Shown here: piece by piece, positions 1 through 9,217 of the stretch
Numbering within the stretch: the stretch's first letter is position 1
Layout of the letters: the number at the start of each line of letters is the position of its first letter
Assembly (NCBI GenBank): GCA_041661865.1
Contig: JBAZTO010000014.1
Location: 1 to 64,000 of the forward strand
Reading direction: 5' to 3'
Length of the DNA: 64,000 nucleotides
Source of the DNA: JBAZTO01 sp041661865
GTDB taxonomy: Bacteria; Planctomycetota; Phycisphaerae; SM23-33
Notes under the pieces: generated by a model
What the model was told of the DNA's origin: nothing
Seen by the model: the letters and a program-made list of their open reading frames with translations, nothing else
Database searches by the model: none
Position numbers and translations under genes: made by a program

Positions 1-196
1 GGGGCTGGCAGAGCTTTCAACTCATCATGCTGGGTGCTTCCCTAGCCTCTCCATACGGACCATCACAATGTGGGTAACAGCAAGCCTCACGGCCCCGGCT
101 AAATCCTTCTCGGCCCTTCGGGCCTGCCAGCCGTTTGCAGAAGGGCATGTCCGGCGTTCACATGCCCGACTTCCCGTTATCCGACGTCCCGCTTGC
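1..196. other. Intergenic left edge, no gene seen
   Basis: No convincing coding region lies here. The stretch is downstream of the minus-strand dsbD gene and carries one copy of a dispersed repeat at 85-128. Long open frames on the plus strand that begin here are antisense shadows of dsbD. Confidence 0.6.
85..128. repeat. Dispersed GC-rich repeat, copy 1
   Basis: This 44-bp segment matches 36481-36524 at 41 of 44 positions. It contains the short palindrome CGGCCCTTCGGGCC. The second copy lies in a larger array of similar GGCCCC hairpins. Both copies are intergenic, so this looks like a dispersed repeat family and not a gene fragment. Confidence 0.7.
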
Positions 197-2065
197 CTAC
201 TTCGCGTTGGCGCGATCCAGCGCCGCCATCAGGTCGGCCTTGGAGAACTTGCCCTCCAGGCGGATGGGCTGGCCGGCGGGCGGGAAGATCACTGTCAGGG
301 GCGGAGCGCCCCCGAGTTTGTCATAGAGCAGGTGGTTGGCCGGCGAGTCGGCGGCGGTCACGTCGCCGCGCATCGCCAGCACGCCTCGCTCCTTCAGCGC
401 CGCGGCGACCTCGGGGTTGTCGTAGATGACCGCATCGACGATCTTGCAACTGAGACACCAGGCGGCGGTGAAGTCCACCAGCACCACCTGGCCGTCCCGA
501 GCGGCCTGCGCGATGGCCGACTCGTCGAAGGCTGCGAATTGCACCGCCGACGGCTTGGGCGCCGACAGCATCAGCCACCCCGCCGCCACCGCCACCGCAA
601 TGGCCAGGGAGCGATAGAGAACTTTCCGCCGCGGCGGCGTGTCGTAGCCAACCGCCGTGCCCCAGACCCACAGGCAGAAGACGACGATCACGCAGAAGCC
701 CGCGACCTTCATCGGGTAGGCGTCGGCGTTCAGCGTGCTCAGCAGCCAGACCGCCACCAGCAGCAGGACGAAGCCCATCGACTGCTTGAGCAGTTCCATC
801 CATCGCCCCGGGCGGGGCAGGTGGGCCAGCAGGCTGGGAAACGCCGTCAGCAGTGCGTGCGGGGCGGCCATGCCCACACCGATGAGCATGATGGCCAGGC
901 TGCCCAGCCACAGCGGCTGGATGCGTGCCCAGGCCAGCGCCGCGACCAGGATGGCGAAGCTGCACGGGGTGGCCAGGATGGCCATCATCAGGCCCATGCC
1001 CAGCGAGGAGAGGTGGCCTTGCGCCTTGCCGCCCCCTTCGATCGCCGCCACGCGGGAAGGCACCAGCACGGTGAAAACGCCGAAGAGGTTGGCGGCCAGG
1101 GCCGTCATCAGCACCGCCATCACGACGCGAAACGGCCCCGACTGGAACTGCTGGCCCCAGTTGAGCGAGCCGCCCGCCAGATGCAGCGCGGCGTTGATCG
1201 CCGCCAGGGCGACGAAGAACAGCAGGATTCCGGCGGCGAAGGCCAGGCCCACCGTCACGAACCGCCGCTGCGACTGCCGCGCCAACTCCACCAGGCTCAG
1301 CACGCGGAGAGGAATCACCGGCAGCACGCAGGGCATGATGTTGAGGATCAGCCCGGCCAGCAGCGCCAGGGCCAGCCCCGCCCCGACCGTCAGGTTGCCG
1401 GCGGCCGATGTCTCGGCGCCGTCGGCGGGCAACGTTGCCGCTGCCGCACGGAGCTGCCGGGCCAGCACCGCAGCCTGGAGGCCCGCGGCGATGTCAGCGG
1501 TCCAATCGTCGCCGGCTGACGCCGCCTGGCCGACTGTGACCGACGTGGCGACCTTCAGTTGAACGGGCAGGCACTGGAACTGCTTGTCCGAGCAGACCTG
1601 TCCGGCGACGATGAATGTGAGCGCATGCTCGCCGGCGCCGGCGTCGGGCGCGACAGTGATGGGAACATAAACGAGCGCCCGGCCGCCATAGACGAAGTTG
1701 GTCACGCTCTTGCCGGCCAGGTCGGTCTGGTGCGGCTGGTCCTTGGGCCACAGCACCTCCCCCGCCTTCCAGCCGCCCGCCTCCACGGTGATCGACGCAG
1801 CTGTGGGAGTATAGAGCGGACTTTCCCCCGGCGAAGGGCTGTACCACACCCAGCCTTCGGCAACGCGGGCCTCCAGTGCAACCCAGAAGCTCTGCCCCGC
1901 CGTCACCTGCCGCTGCGACGGCACCGCGCGAACCGAAAACTGCCTGGCCGCCGCACCGAAGGGGCCGCCCTGGCCATCCAAAGGCGGCAGAACCTCGTCG
2001 AGGCCCGCGCCCCATGCCGCGGCGGTCAAGGCTATCAAAACGGCTGTTGCCCCCAGCCATCTCAT
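197..2065 (-). CDS. dsbD: Thiol:disulfide interchange protein DsbD
   Basis: This membrane protein of 622 residues carries electrons from cytoplasmic thioredoxin across the inner membrane to periplasmic disulfide-handling proteins. All three DsbD modules are visible. A signal peptide is followed by an N-terminal beta domain with the paired cysteines in GQVCSDKQFQCLP. The central eight-helix region has one cysteine in IMPCVLPVIP and another in ATPCSFAIL. The C-terminal thioredoxin domain carries AAWCLSCK. The start at 2065 is chosen because AGGAG lies five bases upstream; an in-frame start eight codons earlier has no such site. It is the last gene of a minus-strand run after the pectate lyase. 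Its usual partners (DsbC, CcmG) are not in the window. Confidence 0.93.
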   Translation of the reverse strand: MRWLGATAVLIALTAAAWGAGLDEVLPPLDGQGGPFGAAARQFSVRAVPSQRQVTAGQSFWVALEARVAEGWVWYSPSPGESPLYTPTAASITVEAGGWKAGEVLWPKDQPHQTDLAGKSVTNFVYGGRALVYVPITVAPDAGAGEHALTFIVAGQVCSDKQFQCLPVQLKVATSVTVGQAASAGDDWTADIAAGLQAAVLARQLRAAAATLPADGAETSAAGNLTVGAGLALALLAGLILNIMPCVLPVIPLRVLSLVELARQSQRRFVTVGLAFAAGILLFFVALAAINAALHLAGGSLNWGQQFQSGPFRVVMAVLMTALAANLFGVFTVLVPSRVAAIEGGGKAQGHLSSLGMGLMMAILATPCSFAILVAALAWARIQPLWLGSLAIMLIGVGMAAPHALLTAFPSLLAHLPRPGRWMELLKQSMGFVLLLVAVWLLSTLNADAYPMKVAGFCVIVVFCLWVWGTAVGYDTPPRRKVLYRSLAIAVAVAAGWLMLSAPKPSAVQFAAFDESAIAQAARDGQVVLVDFTAAWCLSCKIVDAVIYDNPEVAAALKERGVLAMRGDVTAADSPANHLLYDKLGGAPPLTVIFPPAGQPIRLEGKFSKADLMAALDRANAK

Positions 2066-2128
2066 GTTGTTCTCCTGCTTGGCAAGCACAGTTATTATAC
2101 GGCGCTTCCGGCGCCTCGATCCGACGGT

Positions 2129-3862
2129 TTACGGTTTCCCCTCGGCTGGGGCGCTGGCGGAGGCCTTCGGCCCCGTCGTAGCCCGCTGGGTGGCCGAGGG
2201 ATTCTCGCCCTCGTGACCAGCGATCTTGCTGATCGTGGCGTAGGCGCGGATGCTCTCCAGGTCGCGCTTGAATGCCCTGGCCTTGACGACGGTCGTCTTG
2301 TCGATCGTGAAGGGCCTGGCATAGACCGGCGAAGACGCCGTCGGCTCGCTGCCGTCGGTGGTATAGCGGATCGTGCACCGGCTGGCGTTGGGCATGATCC
2401 TGACCGTCGCGGTCTTGTCGAACATCGTGCCGTCGTCGGGCTTGATCGTCGGCGGCAGCACCATCTTGTTTTCCTCGTCGTCCTGCGGCGGAGTTTTGTT
2501 GATGTACTCCTCGATGCTCGTGTAGCCGTCCTCATCGTTGTCGAAAGCTGCGTCGGCGGCGTCCTTGGGATTCAGCCCGTTCTTGATTTCCCACTCGTCG
2601 GGCATGCCGTCCTGGTCGCTGTCCTTTGGCGCCTCAGCCGTCGCATATTGAGGCCAGCCGCCCACCTGGTCCTGCGAGTCGATAATCCGGCCCGTGCCGT
2701 TGGCGACTTCCTCGGCGATGCGGGCATCGACCGCGTCGCGCTTGGGCAGCGTGGCCCCGGCCCCGGCGAGGACCTTCTTAAGGAGCCCGTCGGCGGAATC
2801 GGTCTTAACCTCCGGCACAAGGAAGGGCTCCGTGGCAAGGACGGCTTTCTTGTCCGCCTCGCTCCAGGCGAGTACGCGGGGGGGGAAGTTCACCAGCAAA
2901 CTATTGTCCTTAGTGGCCGCCTCCCAACCGGCGAAGATATTTCCCGAGAGGAAAAAATGATTGTACGGGCCAAAGGCCAGGAAGGCGTAGTGAGCATTGG
3001 CATCGGTCGAGGGGCCCGGCTTGAGATAGTTGTTGACGTAGTTGACGCGAATCAGGGACTCGCCCGTGTCGCCCACCCGCGTGCCCCAATTGTAAATCAC
3101 GTTGTTGCGGAAGTCCGCCAGCAACCCCGGCCCCCTGCCCTGGCCGGCAAACCGCGGGTTGTGGCTGTTGTTATGGGCGTACAGCGTGTGATGCACCGTG
3201 ACGCCGCCATTGTCGCTGGAAAGGACCGAGCCAAAACCGTTCGGGCCCTTCTTATGGTGGCTGTTGTTGAGGCTCTCGGTGAGCATGCACCACTGCACCG
3301 TCACGTTCTTGAGGCCCAGGCCGCTGAACGAGGCCGTTTCGTCGATACTCCAACTGGCTGAGCAGTGGTCGAAGATCACATCCTGCGACCACTCCACCAG
3401 GATCGAGTCACCGTCCCTGGGGTTCTCGTCGCCGCGGCGGTACCGCAACTGGCGGACGACCACGTCGTGGGTATTGGTGATGCACAAGGCACCGCCCTTG
3501 AGGCAGACCCCGTCGCCCGGGGCCGTCTGGCCGGCGAGGGTCAGGTAGGGAGTGGTGACCTTGACGTCCTCTTTCAGTTCGATCAGGCCCGAGACGGCGA
3601 AGACCACGATCCGAGGCCCCTCTGCCGTCACCGCCGCCCGAAAGCTGCCCGGGATCGGCTCATCCGTGGCGGCATAGTCCCGCAAGTTCGTAACGACCAT
3701 CACCTTGCCGCCGCGCCCGCCCATCGCGTACGCGCCGAAGCCCTCGGCGCGCGGAAAAGCTGGAATCATCCGCCTCTCGGCCGTCGCCGGCGCCGCACTG
3801 GCCTGGACCACCGAACTCACCGCGACCATCAGCAGAAACCAAACCGGGCAACTCCTGGTCAT
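2129..3862 (-). CDS. Secreted pectate lyase-like beta-helix protein
   Basis: This is an exported polysaccharide lyase-like protein of about 577 residues. A signal peptide of roughly 25 residues is followed by a right-handed beta-helix region (about 35-370) of the pectate lyase superfamily, with the typical start AEGFGAYAMGGRGG and segments such as FDHCSASWSIDE. Residues about 415-457 hold Asp-rich calcium-type repeats (DSDQDGMPDEWE, DNDEDGYTSIEEY). Residues about 473-547 resemble the chitobiase/beta-hexosaminidase C-terminal module. The start at 3862 is preceded by GAGAGGAA; a GTG one codon earlier is less likely. It lies 30 bases after nadC on the same strand. The exact substrate cannot be read from sequence; pectin-like polysaccharide is the family expectation. 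Confidence 0.85.
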   Translation of the reverse strand: MTRSCPVWFLLMVAVSSVVQASAAPATAERRMIPAFPRAEGFGAYAMGGRGGKVMVVTNLRDYAATDEPIPGSFRAAVTAEGPRIVVFAVSGLIELKEDVKVTTPYLTLAGQTAPGDGVCLKGGALCITNTHDVVVRQLRYRRGDENPRDGDSILVEWSQDVIFDHCSASWSIDETASFSGLGLKNVTVQWCMLTESLNNSHHKKGPNGFGSVLSSDNGGVTVHHTLYAHNNSHNPRFAGQGRGPGLLADFRNNVIYNWGTRVGDTGESLIRVNYVNNYLKPGPSTDANAHYAFLAFGPYNHFFLSGNIFAGWEAATKDNSLLVNFPPRVLAWSEADKKAVLATEPFLVPEVKTDSADGLLKKVLAGAGATLPKRDAVDARIAEEVANGTGRIIDSQDQVGGWPQYATAEAPKDSDQDGMPDEWEIKNGLNPKDAADAAFDNDEDGYTSIEEYINKTPPQDDEENKMVLPPTIKPDDGTMFDKTATVRIMPNASRCTIRYTTDGSEPTASSPVYARPFTIDKTTVVKARAFKRDLESIRAYATISKIAGHEGENPSATQRATTGPKASASAPAEGKP

Positions 3863-3892
3863 CACAATTCCTCTCGAACTTTGAACGAGTGT

Positions 3893-4789
3893 TCAGTTCA
3901 CTTCTATGTCCAGCGCGATGTCGACGGCGGCGGCGGAGTGGGTGATCGCACCGATGGCGTTTCGCTCCACGCCCGTCTGGGCCACGGCACGGACGTTGGC
4001 CAGGCTGATGCCGCCGGAGGCCTCCAGTTCGAGGATCCCCTTCAGGCCGGCCTCGTCGCGCATGGCCACGGCCGAGCGAAGCTTTTCGACGCCCATGTTG
4101 TCCAGCAGCACGATGTCCACCGGCAGCGTCAGGGCCTCCTGGAGTTGTTCGAGCGAGTCCACCTCCAGCTCGATGAAGGCGTTCTCGCCCAGGAACGGGC
4201 GGACGCGGGCCAACTCCCGCCCGACCTGGCCGATGGGACTGAGCCCCTCGGCCTTGGCCAGAATGGCCAGGTGATTGTCCTTGACCAGCACCGCGTCGTA
4301 GAGTCCGCGACGGTGATTCATGCCTCCCCCGACGCGGACGGCGAACTTTTCCAGCTCGCGCCAGCCGGGGGTGGTCTTGCGGGTATCGTAGATTCCCGCC
4401 CCCGTGCCGCTGACGGCCTTGACGTACTCGCGCGTGGTGGTGGCCACGCCGGAGAGACGCTGGAAGAAGTTCAGTGCCACTCGCTCGGCCGCCATCATGG
4501 CACGGGCCGGACCTTCCCAGGTCGCCAGGACTTCCCCGGTGGCAACCTCCTGCCCCTCCGCAACGCACAGGACGGTCTTCAGTTCGCCGTCGTAGGCGGC
4601 GGCGATGGCCTCCAACAACTCCACGCCGCATACCACAGCCGGCTGGCGGGCGACAAAACGCCCGGTCGCCTGGACCTGGGGCGGCAGGATGGCGCTGGTG
4701 ACGTCCCCGCCGCCAAGGTCTTCCTCGCGAGCCATCTCCAGCAGCTTCCAGAGATTCTTGCGTTCGGCTTTTCCGGGCTTGATGCTCAT
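3893..4789 (-). CDS. nadC: Nicotinate-nucleotide pyrophosphorylase (quinolinate phosphoribosyltransferase)
   Basis: This cytoplasmic enzyme converts quinolinate and PRPP to nicotinate mononucleotide in de novo NAD synthesis. At 298 residues it has the usual family length. Family signatures are REEDLGGGDVTS near the N terminus, NFFQRLSGVATTT, and the phosphate-binding stretch YDTRKTTPGWRELEK followed by VGGGMNHR. Further on come LVKDNHL and LEASGGI. The start at 4789 has a GAGG site seven bases upstream and gives the normal N terminus; an in-frame start ten codons earlier would add an atypical leader. nadA and nadB are not nearby. Confidence 0.95.
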   Translation of the reverse strand: MSIKPGKAERKNLWKLLEMAREEDLGGGDVTSAILPPQVQATGRFVARQPAVVCGVELLEAIAAAYDGELKTVLCVAEGQEVATGEVLATWEGPARAMMAAERVALNFFQRLSGVATTTREYVKAVSGTGAGIYDTRKTTPGWRELEKFAVRVGGGMNHRRGLYDAVLVKDNHLAILAKAEGLSPIGQVGRELARVRPFLGENAFIELEVDSLEQLQEALTLPVDIVLLDNMGVEKLRSAVAMRDEAGLKGILELEASGGISLANVRAVAQTGVERNAIGAITHSAAAVDIALDIEVN

Positions 4790-4873
4790 GCACGTCCTCG
4801 TCCCGAAACGATAACGCATTGCCGGCGATTTGAAAAGCCCGCGATTGCGGGTGGTCGGACTCCGAGATCTCCC

Positions 4874-4963
4874 GGTAGCACGGGCGTCTCGCCTGTGTTT
4901 TCATCTTGGTAGCACAGGCGTCTCGCCTGTGTCTTCATCCACAGCCGGGACGGCTGTGATACC
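4874..4963. repeat. Tandem palindromic dispersed repeats (GGGCGTCTCGCC family)
   Basis: Two near-identical units of 33-34 bp (4874-4907 and 4908-4940) each begin GGTAGCAC and contain a palindrome of the form CAGGCGTCTCGCCTG. A third related palindrome, ACAGCCGGGACGGCTGT, follows at 4941-4963. The array sits in the gap between nadC and the FlgT-like gene. The same core recurs in inverted orientation at 50771-50800, and a relative occurs at 19577-19638 and 50687-50748. Confidence 0.8.
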
Positions 4964-5039
4964 AATCGGCGTCAAAGGCCGGAGGGATGCTGGACGCGCC
5001 CGCACCGATTTGAGTGGAAGATTGGCACGCACCCGTGCA

Positions 5040-6245
5040 TCAATGCGTTGAGGTCGCCCCGGTCGAGCCATCCGACGGGATGATCTCCACCACCTTCAGC
5101 TTGATGCGGTTGGGCGTGATCTCGGTGATCTCCAGCTTCATGCCCCCAACGGTGAGCAGGCGGTCGGCCAGGTTCTCGTTGGTGTAGCGGTACTCGGCGT
5201 CGATGTTGGCCACGCCGGCGGTGATATCGCGGAACCGCAAGGCCTGCATGCCGTCGAGTTTCTCCGCCTGGGTCTTGAAGGTCTTCCACAGGCCGTAGTC
5301 CATGCCGGAGATGCTGAGCTGCACGGTGCGCGACACGTTGGCACGCTTGGCCCAGGCCTGCACGACGGCTGAGAGGAGCGGAGAGGCTGAGTCTTCCGCC
5401 AGCTTGGACAAGGCCTTTTCCTCGCCGCCGCCCATCTGCAAGGTCGTGATGGTCACGGGGCCGAAACTCTTGACCACCAGCACGCGGGCCGAGTCGGTCT
5501 GAACCACGCGGACATTAAGGGTCGCGGTGAACTGGTGCATCTGCTGGCCGCCGACATTGAGCGTCTTGCCGAATCTCGCCGTCGCCCGGCCGACAACCAC
5601 CACGTCGGCCTTGAAACGCGCGCCCAGGGCCGCCACCTCGTTGGTGTCGTCCTTGAGGGCCGCCAGCAGCACGTCGCGCTTGGTGATGTCGGCGGAGGCC
5701 TCGCGGTCCATCAGCATCAGGCCCTTTTGGAGGAAAAAGTCCTCGATCTTGCCCTGGACCGTCCCGTTCCGATCGGTCTCATACGCGGGGGCGGTGGCCG
5801 CCCAGTGAATCGCCTCGGCGATGGCGACGATGACGCGGGGGTTGTTCTCCTGGTTGACCGTGTGGGCGATGGAGGCCCAGTTTTCCTCGAACTTCTGCGT
5901 GGAGACGCGGGCCTGCACGGTCACGTAGGTCATCCCGTCGGCCACCCAGGTCTTGAGAACTTTGTGCTCCTGCACGTAGCCCACCGCGTCGGCGAAGACC
6001 TTGTCGTAGACGCCCTGGTAGTTTTCCGTCGTCGAGCGGGCCTTGAGGAACACGCCGCATGCCTGTTCGACCGCCTGGCGGAGCGCCCTGGCGATGGCCT
6101 CGTCGCGGGCGTTCTGGTCGCTGCCGGGGGCCTGGGCCGTGACCGTCTGCCATCGCGTGACCGCCGGCTGGATGTTCTGGGCGGAGGCCAGGCTCCATGA
6201 GGCCAACAATGCAGCCACGGTAATCAGGTGTGCGCGAGCGATCAT
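5040..6245 (-). CDS. FlgT-like exported protein (paralogue A)
   Basis: This exported protein has 401 residues and a signal peptide ending near residue 23 (SLASAQ). The N-terminal domain resembles the FlgT N-terminal domain, with a run of alanine-rich helix followed by GYVQEHKVLKTWVADGMTYV. A middle part (about 140-300) has the flavour of a CsgG/FlgT nucleotide-fold domain (ARFKADVVVVGRA). A small alpha/beta domain closes the protein. FlgT forms part of the outer-membrane H ring of Vibrio flagella, but no flagellar gene is present here. The start at 6245 has GGAGAGGAA upstream. It is the last gene of the 10.4-5.0 kb envelope cluster and a clear paralogue of the preceding gene. The function is unknown. 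Confidence 0.72.
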   Translation of the reverse strand: MIARAHLITVAALLASWSLASAQNIQPAVTRWQTVTAQAPGSDQNARDEAIARALRQAVEQACGVFLKARSTTENYQGVYDKVFADAVGYVQEHKVLKTWVADGMTYVTVQARVSTQKFEENWASIAHTVNQENNPRVIVAIAEAIHWAATAPAYETDRNGTVQGKIEDFFLQKGLMLMDREASADITKRDVLLAALKDDTNEVAALGARFKADVVVVGRATARFGKTLNVGGQQMHQFTATLNVRVVQTDSARVLVVKSFGPVTITTLQMGGGEEKALSKLAEDSASPLLSAVVQAWAKRANVSRTVQLSISGMDYGLWKTFKTQAEKLDGMQALRFRDITAGVANIDAEYRYTNENLADRLLTVGGMKLEITEITPNRIKLKVVEIIPSDGSTGATSTH

Positions 6246-6392
6246 GATTTGTTCCTCTCCGGCGACCATTCAAGCCCCCGGCGATGCCGGGGGATGCCTT
6301 TTTTATGCGCCAAGCCCAAGCCAATGGGCCCGGGCCGGCGCCTGGGGTCTTAACGTCTCAGTTGACAGGCAACTCTGCCCTGCAATACGTGG

Positions 6393-7562
6393 TTAATTAC
6401 CTGCGGTGAACTTGGCCTTGATCACGTTTCCCGACACGTCGGTGATGTTGAGGTTGGGCAAGGCCTGGGCGATTCGCTCGGCCAGGACTTCCGCCGTCGA
6501 ATCGGCCTGGATGGAGCACTCCGCCACATTGTTGTGGAACTGGGCGTTGACGTCCGAGACGCCCTTGACCGCCTTGAGCGAATCCTTCAGCTTCCGCATG
6601 TCGCCGAAGCTGACCCCATCCACCTCAAGCTGCACCTCGCCCCGGCCCGACAGCACGTCCATCCAGAACCGCAGGATGTCGTTGGTCACGCGGGGAGCCA
6701 GGTCCTGGGCCTGCGCATCCAGCGCCTGCTTGGCCGCCGAACGCCAGACCTGCTGCACGCCGCGCGTCGCGGCGCCGGGAATGCTGGAAAGCAACTGCGC
6801 GGTGTCTGACCGGTAGCACTTGATATTGGCCTCGGCCTCGTAGGTGTACAGAAGCACGCCGTTGACTTGCTTCTGCACGCCGGCGGCGGCGTGGGCTGAA
6901 CCCGTGATGAACACTTGTGCGCCGAACCGCTTGGCGATGGCCTGAACTTTGCCCGGGCTGTCCTCAGCCACGGCGGCCTGGAGATCCTTCTTGTCGATTT
7001 CCTTGAGCTGATTTCTGTCCACCAGCAGGAAACCGCTCTCCAGCAGGCGGTTCTCGATGCGGCTCTGGACGGTGGAATCCTCCACCACCTCATCGCCGAT
7101 CTTCTCGGAGATGAAGACCATGATCTTGGGCCGGCCCATCTGCTGGAGCAGGTTGGTCACCACGCCCCAGGTGTCCTCGATGCCCTTGATCGAGACGACC
7201 GCCTTGATCTTGACCTCCCACAGGCCGTCTTCCACTTCCTTGCCCGAGAGGACCTCGAAGCTCTGTACGAAGCCGGCGGAGCGGGCCAGGACCGTGTCGC
7301 GAACCAGGGCGAAATCCTTGGTCTGGCTCTGGGAGTAGATGTAGGTGCCGGCGCCATTCTCCACGGCCTTGCGCTGGGCGTCGCGGACGGCTTCGTCCTT
7401 GTCGCCGCCCTGACCCGTCACGGTCACCTCGACCAGATTGTCGCCTTTCTGGACGACCTTGGCGTCGCCCAGCTTGCCCGCGGAGGGCTGGGCCGGGGCC
7501 AGGCTCAACAGGCAAAGGATTGTCACACAATACGCCACGACCTGCACGGTGCGATTTCGCAT
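6393..7562 (-). CDS. FlgT-like exported protein (paralogue B)
   Basis: This exported protein has 389 residues and a signal peptide of about 24 residues. The N-terminal region (VTVTGQGGDKDEAVRDAQRK, then ENGAGTYIYSQSQT and SAGFVQSFEVL) matches the FlgT N-terminal pattern. A central domain (about 140-260) contains RFGAQVFITGSAHA, like the middle of its paralogue. The C-terminal 80 residues (from about residue 305) look like a small ferredoxin-fold domain. The gene lies 147 bases upstream of its paralogue and 83 bases after a 49-residue lipoprotein on the same strand. A role in an outer-membrane-associated assembly is inferred from the family and neighbours. Confidence 0.72.
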   Translation of the reverse strand: MRNRTVQVVAYCVTILCLLSLAPAQPSAGKLGDAKVVQKGDNLVEVTVTGQGGDKDEAVRDAQRKAVENGAGTYIYSQSQTKDFALVRDTVLARSAGFVQSFEVLSGKEVEDGLWEVKIKAVVSIKGIEDTWGVVTNLLQQMGRPKIMVFISEKIGDEVVEDSTVQSRIENRLLESGFLLVDRNQLKEIDKKDLQAAVAEDSPGKVQAIAKRFGAQVFITGSAHAAAGVQKQVNGVLLYTYEAEANIKCYRSDTAQLLSSIPGAATRGVQQVWRSAAKQALDAQAQDLAPRVTNDILRFWMDVLSGRGEVQLEVDGVSFGDMRKLKDSLKAVKGVSDVNAQFHNNVAECSIQADSTAEVLAERIAQALPNLNITDVSGNVIKAKFTAGN

Positions 7563-7645
7563 GGGCTGCTTCCTCTATCGCGTATTCCCTGCCGCCGCCC
7601 AGGCCATGCAGCGGTGGCCTCGACGGCGGCTTCTGGATTCCAAAC

Positions 7646-7795
7646 CTACTCTACGATCGTGTCCTGGCTGACCACGTGCTTCTCGACATGCTCTTCGTGG
7701 TGAGTGCGGACCTCGTTCTTCTCACAGCCGGCCAGCAGCATGCAACCGACGAGGGCGACCACGACCAGCAACATCGATACGGATTTCTTCAACAT
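7646..7795 (-). CDS. Small lipoprotein, 49 residues
   Basis: This short gene encodes a 49-residue lipoprotein. Two lysines are followed by a hydrophobic stretch and a lipobox LLAGC, with the modified cysteine at residue 24. The mature part is only about 26 residues, charged and His/Glu-rich (THHEEHVEKH). AGAGGAA lies six bases upstream of the ATG. It lies between the LPP20-repeat gene and the FlgT-like genes on the same strand, so it probably belongs to that set and may anchor or space the complex at the outer membrane. It resembles entericidin-type small lipoproteins only in architecture. Confidence 0.75.
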   Translation of the reverse strand: MLKKSVSMLLVVVALVGCMLLAGCEKNEVRTHHEEHVEKHVVSQDTIVE

Positions 7796-7834
7796 GTGCG
7801 TTCCTCTTGCCAATGCTCGAATCTCAATCGGCGC

Positions 7835-9217
7835 TTACCGGGTGCCCTGGACGGTGACCTGGCCCCGCCAGGAAACGATCATGTCCCACAGCGGCTTGAG
7901 TTCGATTTCCACGGTCGCCTCGGCCGTGCCGTCGGGCAGCAGCTTCTGCGAACCATCGACCACCTTGCCGCCCTGCTGGAAGGCCAGCATGCGGGTCTCG
8001 ATCTGGTCGCTCTCGGCAACGAAATCGCGAACGGAGGTGCTGGAGTTGATCATCAGGCCGTTGATCTGCTCGGCCAGTTTCCGGCGGGCGTCCAGTTCGG
8101 CGGCGCGGAAGGCCATCAGCTTGGCCTGGGCGGGATTCTCGGACTTGTCATCCAGGGCCGACTGTCCGGTGGCCTTGATCGTCTCGGTTGCCCAGGGCGG
8201 AACCTGGCCGGCCATCGTCATCGCGGCCGTCACCTGCGGCGGCGGATTGTTGAGATACTGCTCGGGAGGCACGCCCGTGCCGGTTTCCTTGATGATCGTG
8301 TTCTGCACGGTCATCATGGCCTCTTCGTAGGTGGTCAGGCGGGCCTTGTCACCCTTATAGTGGACGTCGGCCCACTTCTTGAGTTCCACGAAGACGCTCT
8401 GGAGCGTCACTTCCATCTCCACCTCGACGATCAACTCGTCGTTGTGGTAGCGGACGCCCACTTCGCGCGCCCCGACCAGGAAGGTCCGCATGTCCACGTT
8501 GATCTCGTCACTCTGGGCGACGAAGTCCTGCACGGTGGTATCGGAGGTGATGACGACACCCTTGATGCGCTCCGCCAGGCGCCGCATTCCATCGACGCGG
8601 GCGGCACGCTCGGCCATCAGCCGGCCGCGCGGCGTGCAATAGGTCTTCCAGAACTCCCTCGCCGCGGGGCTCATCCTGGAGGAGACTTCCGTCGAGCCGG
8701 GCGTCGTGCGGATCAATTCGGGTTCCTCTCGCGGGGCGCCCTGGCCGGTCTCCTGGAGGATTTTCACGTCATTGGTGACGGTCATTTTCTCGAAGTCTTC
8801 GACCTTGAACTTGTTGCCCTTGTAGTACTCGTTGCGCCATTTCTTGAGTTCCACGATGATGGTCTCAAGAGGCACTTCCAGGGTCACTTCGCAGGTGCCG
8901 TCTTCCATGTACTTGGGCTTGCCGGCTTCTCGGCAGCCCAGCAGGAAGGCGGTCATGGAGGTCTTGATCTGGTCGGACTCGGCCACGAAGTCCTTGACAT
9001 AGGTCTCGGAGGTGATGTGCAGGCCCCGGATACGTTCGGCCAGCTTCCGCATGGCATCGGCGCGGGCCGCGCGGGCGGCCAGCAGCTTGTTCTGGGCCTC
9101 CCTCTGCTTGACCAGCGCGTCCGAGGGCGGCGGCGGCGGAACGGGTTGGGCCAACAGTGAACTTGCCAGGCAGGCTACCACGGCCGAGGCCAACAACGAT
9201 TTCCATAGATTGCGCAT
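7835..9217 (-). CDS. Exported protein with three LPP20-like repeats
   Basis: This 460-residue protein has a signal peptide and then three copies of an 83-residue module at about 46-128, 200-282 and 367-450. Each copy begins with an alanine-rich helix (AARADAMRKLAERI, AARVDGMRRLAERI, AAELDARRKLAEQI). Each continues with a conserved RDFVAESDQI-type segment and ends in beta strands before a tryptophan. This pattern is that of the LPP20/FlgP lipoprotein family, normally a single domain. There is no lipobox, so the protein may be periplasmic. The start at 9217 has AAGGA upstream. It follows the CsgG-like lipoprotein by 62 bases. FlgP is another H-ring protein, which supports a joint role with the FlgT-like genes. 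Confidence 0.75.
   Translation of the reverse strand: MRNLWKSLLASAVVACLASSLLAQPVPPPPPSDALVKQREAQNKLLAARAARADAMRKLAERIRGLHITSETYVKDFVAESDQIKTSMTAFLLGCREAGKPKYMEDGTCEVTLEVPLETIIVELKKWRNEYYKGNKFKVEDFEKMTVTNDVKILQETGQGAPREEPELIRTTPGSTEVSSRMSPAAREFWKTYCTPRGRLMAERAARVDGMRRLAERIKGVVITSDTTVQDFVAQSDEINVDMRTFLVGAREVGVRYHNDELIVEVEMEVTLQSVFVELKKWADVHYKGDKARLTTYEEAMMTVQNTIIKETGTGVPPEQYLNNPPPQVTAAMTMAGQVPPWATETIKATGQSALDDKSENPAQAKLMAFRAAELDARRKLAEQINGLMINSSTSVRDFVAESDQIETRMLAFQQGGKVVDGSQKLLPDGTAEATVEIELKPLWDMIVSWRGQVTVQGTR

Noticed and set aside
68..3361. Long plus-strand open frames opposite dsbD and the pectate lyase
   Set aside because: They are antisense to well-supported genes, are Arg/His/Gln-rich, lack ribosome sites, and arise from the high GC content.
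4874..4963. CRISPR array
   Set aside because: The units are directly abutting palindromes without spacers of constant length, and no cas gene is present.
5040..7562. Annotating the FlgT-like genes as flagellar
   Set aside because: There is no flagellar gene in the window and similarity is clear only in the N-terminal domain, so a flagellar role is not supported.
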